A DNA stretch of 6,602 nt, from contig JANNAV010000083.1 of assembly GCA_031384695.1 (NCBI GenBank), positions 1-6,602 on the forward strand. The letters run 5' to 3'. The notes beneath the pieces are model-generated. The model worked only from the letters and a program-made list of their open reading frames with translations, did no database searches and was not told where the DNA came from. Shown piece by piece: positions 6,585-6,602 of the stretch. The stretch is from JANNAV01 sp031384695 (GTDB taxonomy: Bacteria; Pseudomonadota; Alphaproteobacteria; Rhodobacterales; Rhodobacteraceae). Each line of letters opens with the position of its first letter. Positions within the stretch are counted from its first letter, which is position 1. A program made the position numbers and the translations under genes.

Positions 6585-6602
6585 CGGGGGGCTGGCCCCC
6601 CG
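6585..6602. repeat. Perfect G6/C6 hairpin at the right edge
   Basis: CGGGGGG (6585-6591) pairs with CCCCCCG (6596-6602) around a CTGG loop, giving seven perfect GC pairs. A second G6 run at 6577-6582 could compete for the same C run. No T tract follows on either side within the window. It may be the terminator of the next gene upstream or a copy of a dispersed Rhodobacteraceae-type intergenic element; it may extend past the edge. Confidence 0.6.

Overview
The window is GC-rich with strong GC bias at third codon positions. Its genes look alphaproteobacterial, most likely from the Rhodobacteraceae/Roseobacter group: a class III cyclase fused to TolB/FlgO-like and TPR regions, a DUF1178 protein beside an alphaproteobacterial-type NUDIX protein, and a G/C-run intergenic hairpin of a kind I associate with that family. 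The taxonomic call rests on recognition of protein style, not on a search. No mobile element, CRISPR array, tRNA or rRNA was seen.

Layout. (1) Positions 1-1661, minus strand: a class III adenylate cyclase with all six canonical catalytic residues, then a TolB/FlgO-like region and TPR-like helices; its 3' end lies at or beyond the left edge. (2) A 173-bp divergent intergenic region with weak promoter candidates for both flanking genes. (3) Positions 1835-3788, plus strand: a two-gene operon of an HpaB-type flavin-dependent aromatic monooxygenase (oxygenase component) and, 4 nt later, a RidA-family protein with Thr where the catalytic Arg of RidA should be. (4) A convergent gap of 124 bp with a weak hairpin. 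(5) Positions 3913-5003, minus strand: a DUF1178 protein downstream of a NUDIX hydrolase, each carrying a short in-frame tandem repeat. (6) Positions 5127-6551, minus strand: an amidase-signature hydrolase, probably starting at a GTG, preceded by a G6/C6 hairpin at the right edge.

How they work together. The monooxygenase and RidA-like gene are clearly one transcription unit and probably act on one substrate, perhaps hydroxylating an aromatic compound and then handling a reactive or nitrogen-containing product. No flavin reductase is in the window, so reduced flavin must come from elsewhere. The cyclase is divergently transcribed and could share the promoter region, but a functional link is not shown. 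The NUDIX/DUF1178 pair and the amidase look like ordinary genes of unknown substrate. The least explained points are the Arg-less RidA partner of the monooxygenase and the paired in-frame tandem repeats in two neighbouring genes.
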